A stretch of 64,000 bases of DNA from the NCBI RefSeq assembly GCF_014633365.1, contig NC_068339.1:14345925-14409924 (forward strand). The letters run 5' to 3'. The position numbers and the translations under genes are program-made. The first letter of the stretch is position 1. Each line of letters starts with the position of its first letter. Under the pieces are notes generated by a model that searched no databases, had not been told where the DNA came from, and was given only the letters and a program-made list of their open reading frames with translations. The stretch comes from Diospyros lotus (taxonomy: Eukaryota > Streptophyta > Magnoliopsida > Ericales > Ebenaceae). This document shows positions 61,963 through 64,000 of the stretch, piece after piece.

Positions 61963-62693
61963 GTCGCAACCAACTCGTCTTCCACAAATCGTCGACCTCA
62001 TCTTCTGTCGTTGCTAACGCCATTCCTATCAATGATGACTCTCTTCGTGCCTTTAGCCACCATCGATGACAACTTTGTAGCTTCCGCCATTGCTGCCATC
62101 AATTGCTTTCTTCATGCAGCTAATCTTCAAACTTTACTCAGATCCGATAGATCTGCCGAGATTCATATCCAGATTAGGTCCACTCATATTTGATCCATTT
62201 AGACCATATCTTGCTCGTTAGTCTATTCAACCTAGATCTTACATATACGTATTTGTCTCTCTTAGATTTGTGGTCCAAATTCACTATCTTGGTATATTTT
62301 CTATTAGGCCTTTTCTTTGTGGATCTTTTGATACTATTTAGAGTTATTTAATTTTGGTTATAACAACTTTGAATTATAACATTTCATTGTTGCATAGGAA
62401 AATTTAGATTTTGAGGTAAAAATGCGAGCAATTTTGGCACAAATAGGTTTAAATGATACAAGTACTCATGATTTGAATAGATATAAGTACATTAGTGAAC
62501 GTGGAGTCATTAAAGTCATTAAACATATGATGAGGCAAATCTTGTTGCCTATACTTCGAGTGTAGCTGAAAATATCAACTGTAGTGAATGTTACGTAGAT
62601 ATGGTATTCATCAAGGAGATGAACTCTCCATGTTTTGTTAGAAGAAAGAATTACGAATAGTTTCATATTTGAATTTAGTGTCAAAGTATAACT

Positions 62694-63042
62694 TGTTATA
62701 ATTTTGATTCAGAATTCAAATTTGACCATGATTGTGACTTCATCTACAATTGAAGATTTATATTTTTCATGACTTATCAAGATTTTTATCTTCATGACTC
62801 ATATTTTAATCAGAATATAGATTTATACAAATTAATTCTTTTTGAATTTATCTATAGACAAGTTATAGATTTATAAATAGGTACTTTATATTCTAAAATT
62901 ATTACAGCAATATCATTATAGTGATATTTTGTTCTCTCTACCTGTAGTTTTTTTCGATTTGAGATTTTCATGTACATCTTTCATGTTCGTTTGTATGTTT
63001 AATAATTTGATTGTAATTTATTTTCGATACTAAATCCTAACA
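62694..63042 (+). repeat. Third LTR of the three-LTR element
   Basis: It starts TGTTATAATTTTG and ends AAATCCTAACA. No primer site follows, which marks it as the downstream LTR. Confidence 0.6.
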
Positions 63043-63047
63043 TACAA

Positions 63048-64000
63048 TACATTTCACTAACTAGCATAATAACTCATTTTAGAAATGATCATAAACATTC
63101 TTCCTCACTATAATTATTTAAGGAGAAGGCAAGGTCATCATTTTAATTTTAATTTTAGCGTAATGTATAATATTAAGTTTTATATCTTTTTACTTTGAAT
63201 CATGAGCTTAGATCATCGTGCAAGTAGGGATCGTTGTGCAAGTAAGATAAAAACTAAAGTTTTAAGCTATTAAACTACTATCTTATTAGGTAATGTTGTT
63301 AAAATAAGTAAAATAAATTTTATTAAAATAATTTATTTATAAAATTTAAGATAAGTTATCCAAATGAGAGAAATAATAAATTTATCTTAAAAGTTTAAGA
63401 AAATAAAAATATATAATGTTTTTCAAAAAATTAATAAATATAATAAAAAAATATTTTTACTCAAAATACCTTCTCTATCTACCTTAATAAATATTCATTA
63501 TTCACTATGCCATGTCCCATCAATGTGTAAAGGTGACATGAAATACAATAAGTGGTGTTTGGTGAAGCTTAGCTTTAATATTAAAGCACAAAAGTTAGGT
63601 TGCATCCCTTATTTTTATTAAAAATATAACAATTTAAATTTTTATTGAGACCCTCAATTATTAAGAATTATATACTTTTTTAATTAATTATTCTTTACTC
63701 ATATAATTATGCCATTTTTCATAATAATTATTTAATAAATTAGTGTCTTTTCTAATCATTTTATACATGCATAGCACACTAATAAAATATTAATTAAGCA
63801 CTTAATACTTTTCGTTAACTAATAAGTACAACATCACATTCAATTACTAAACACTTTTTTATCAATGTTTTCAAAACATAACCTAATAAACCACCACAAC
63901 CATAGTATCGACATGATATAATAATATTAAATAGATAATATTTTCTCCAAATTGAGAAAGAATGGGTGGAATAAAAATGCGTGCGTGCACGACTATCTTT
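63048..64000. other. AT-rich intergenic DNA
   Basis: No gene, repeat border or RNA gene is recognisable. Phrases such as ATTTAAGATAAGTTATCCAA (63340) resemble AT-rich MITEs, but no paired ends were found. Confidence 0.5.

Larger units (their letters stand above)
54836..63042 (+). mobile_element. Copia-like element with three LTRs in tandem, carrying an hAT insertion
   Basis: Homologous LTRs lie at 54836-55178, about 55960-56307 and 62694-63042. The first two are each followed by a decayed tRNA-iMet primer site (TAGTATTAGAGC at 55182; TAATATCAAAGC at 56311). The outer flanks are TACAG (54831-54835) and TACAA (63043-63047). The two internal regions (55194-55960; 56323-56748 plus 61971-62693) are paralogous, pyrimidine-rich and non-coding, except for a gag-like scrap (FEVKMRAILAQIGL, about 62411-62452). 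Three LTRs with two internal copies suggest unequal recombination between two LTRs. Old: LTRs are strongly diverged. Confidence 0.65.

Noticed and set aside
1..64000. CRISPR arrays, bacterial operons, tRNA or rRNA genes
   Set aside because: No spaced identical repeats of CRISPR type, no cloverleaf with intact A and B boxes that I could confirm, and no rRNA motifs. The tRNA-like phrases present are retroelement primer sites or a possible SINE.

Overview
The window is plant nuclear DNA, most likely from a eudicot. It is AT-rich and dominated by nested transposable elements (copia, gypsy-type, hAT, Mutator-like and CACTA-like). The introns have plant-type borders, and the clearest host gene is a land-plant cuticular wax gene. 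I cannot name the species from sequence alone.

Layout. Positions 1-420: the minus-strand promoter and first exon of an unidentified host gene that runs off the left edge. 782-7491: a decayed hAT transposon (TTF/ZMYM-type transposase) with terminal inverted repeats and an 8-bp target duplication, itself split by a 2.1-kb insertion. 8737-9889: a Mutator-type foldback element with a 10-bp target duplication. 10130-13870: a second hAT relic, a copia LTR plus gag fragment, and an array of GCGAC palindromic repeats that starts at a CACTA-like end. 14831-25659: several copies of one long-LTR family, including a solo LTR inserted inside another solo LTR. 27060-43578: a copia retrotransposon (minus strand) with both LTRs and a perfect 5-bp target duplication, into which a second 9.3-kb LTR element (28772-38117, also minus) has inserted with its own perfect 5-bp duplication. 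43584-47830: intergenic DNA with a MITE and a tandem duplication. 48056-54159: the intact gene CER3/WAX2, 11 exons, 635 codons. 54836-63042: a three-LTR tandem copia-like element carrying a BED/DUF659-type hAT transposon. The rest is AT-rich intergenic DNA.

The most interesting object is the inner LTR element at 28772-38117. It has a tRNA-Asp primer site and a gag remnant but no reverse transcriptase or integrase. In their place it carries two foreign coding segments in its own transcriptional direction. One is a full-length intronless copy of a LOG (cytokinin-activating) gene with a single nonsense codon. The other is a small basic, cysteine-cluster ORF that looks like the nucleic-acid-binding protein of carlavirus-like RNA viruses, also with one stop. 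This looks like a retroelement that captured a host mRNA and possibly a viral RNA.

The only gene I judge intact and functional is CER3, which acts with CER1 in making very-long-chain alkanes of the cuticle. All transposon ORFs carry stops, frameshifts or deletions, and none looks autonomous.
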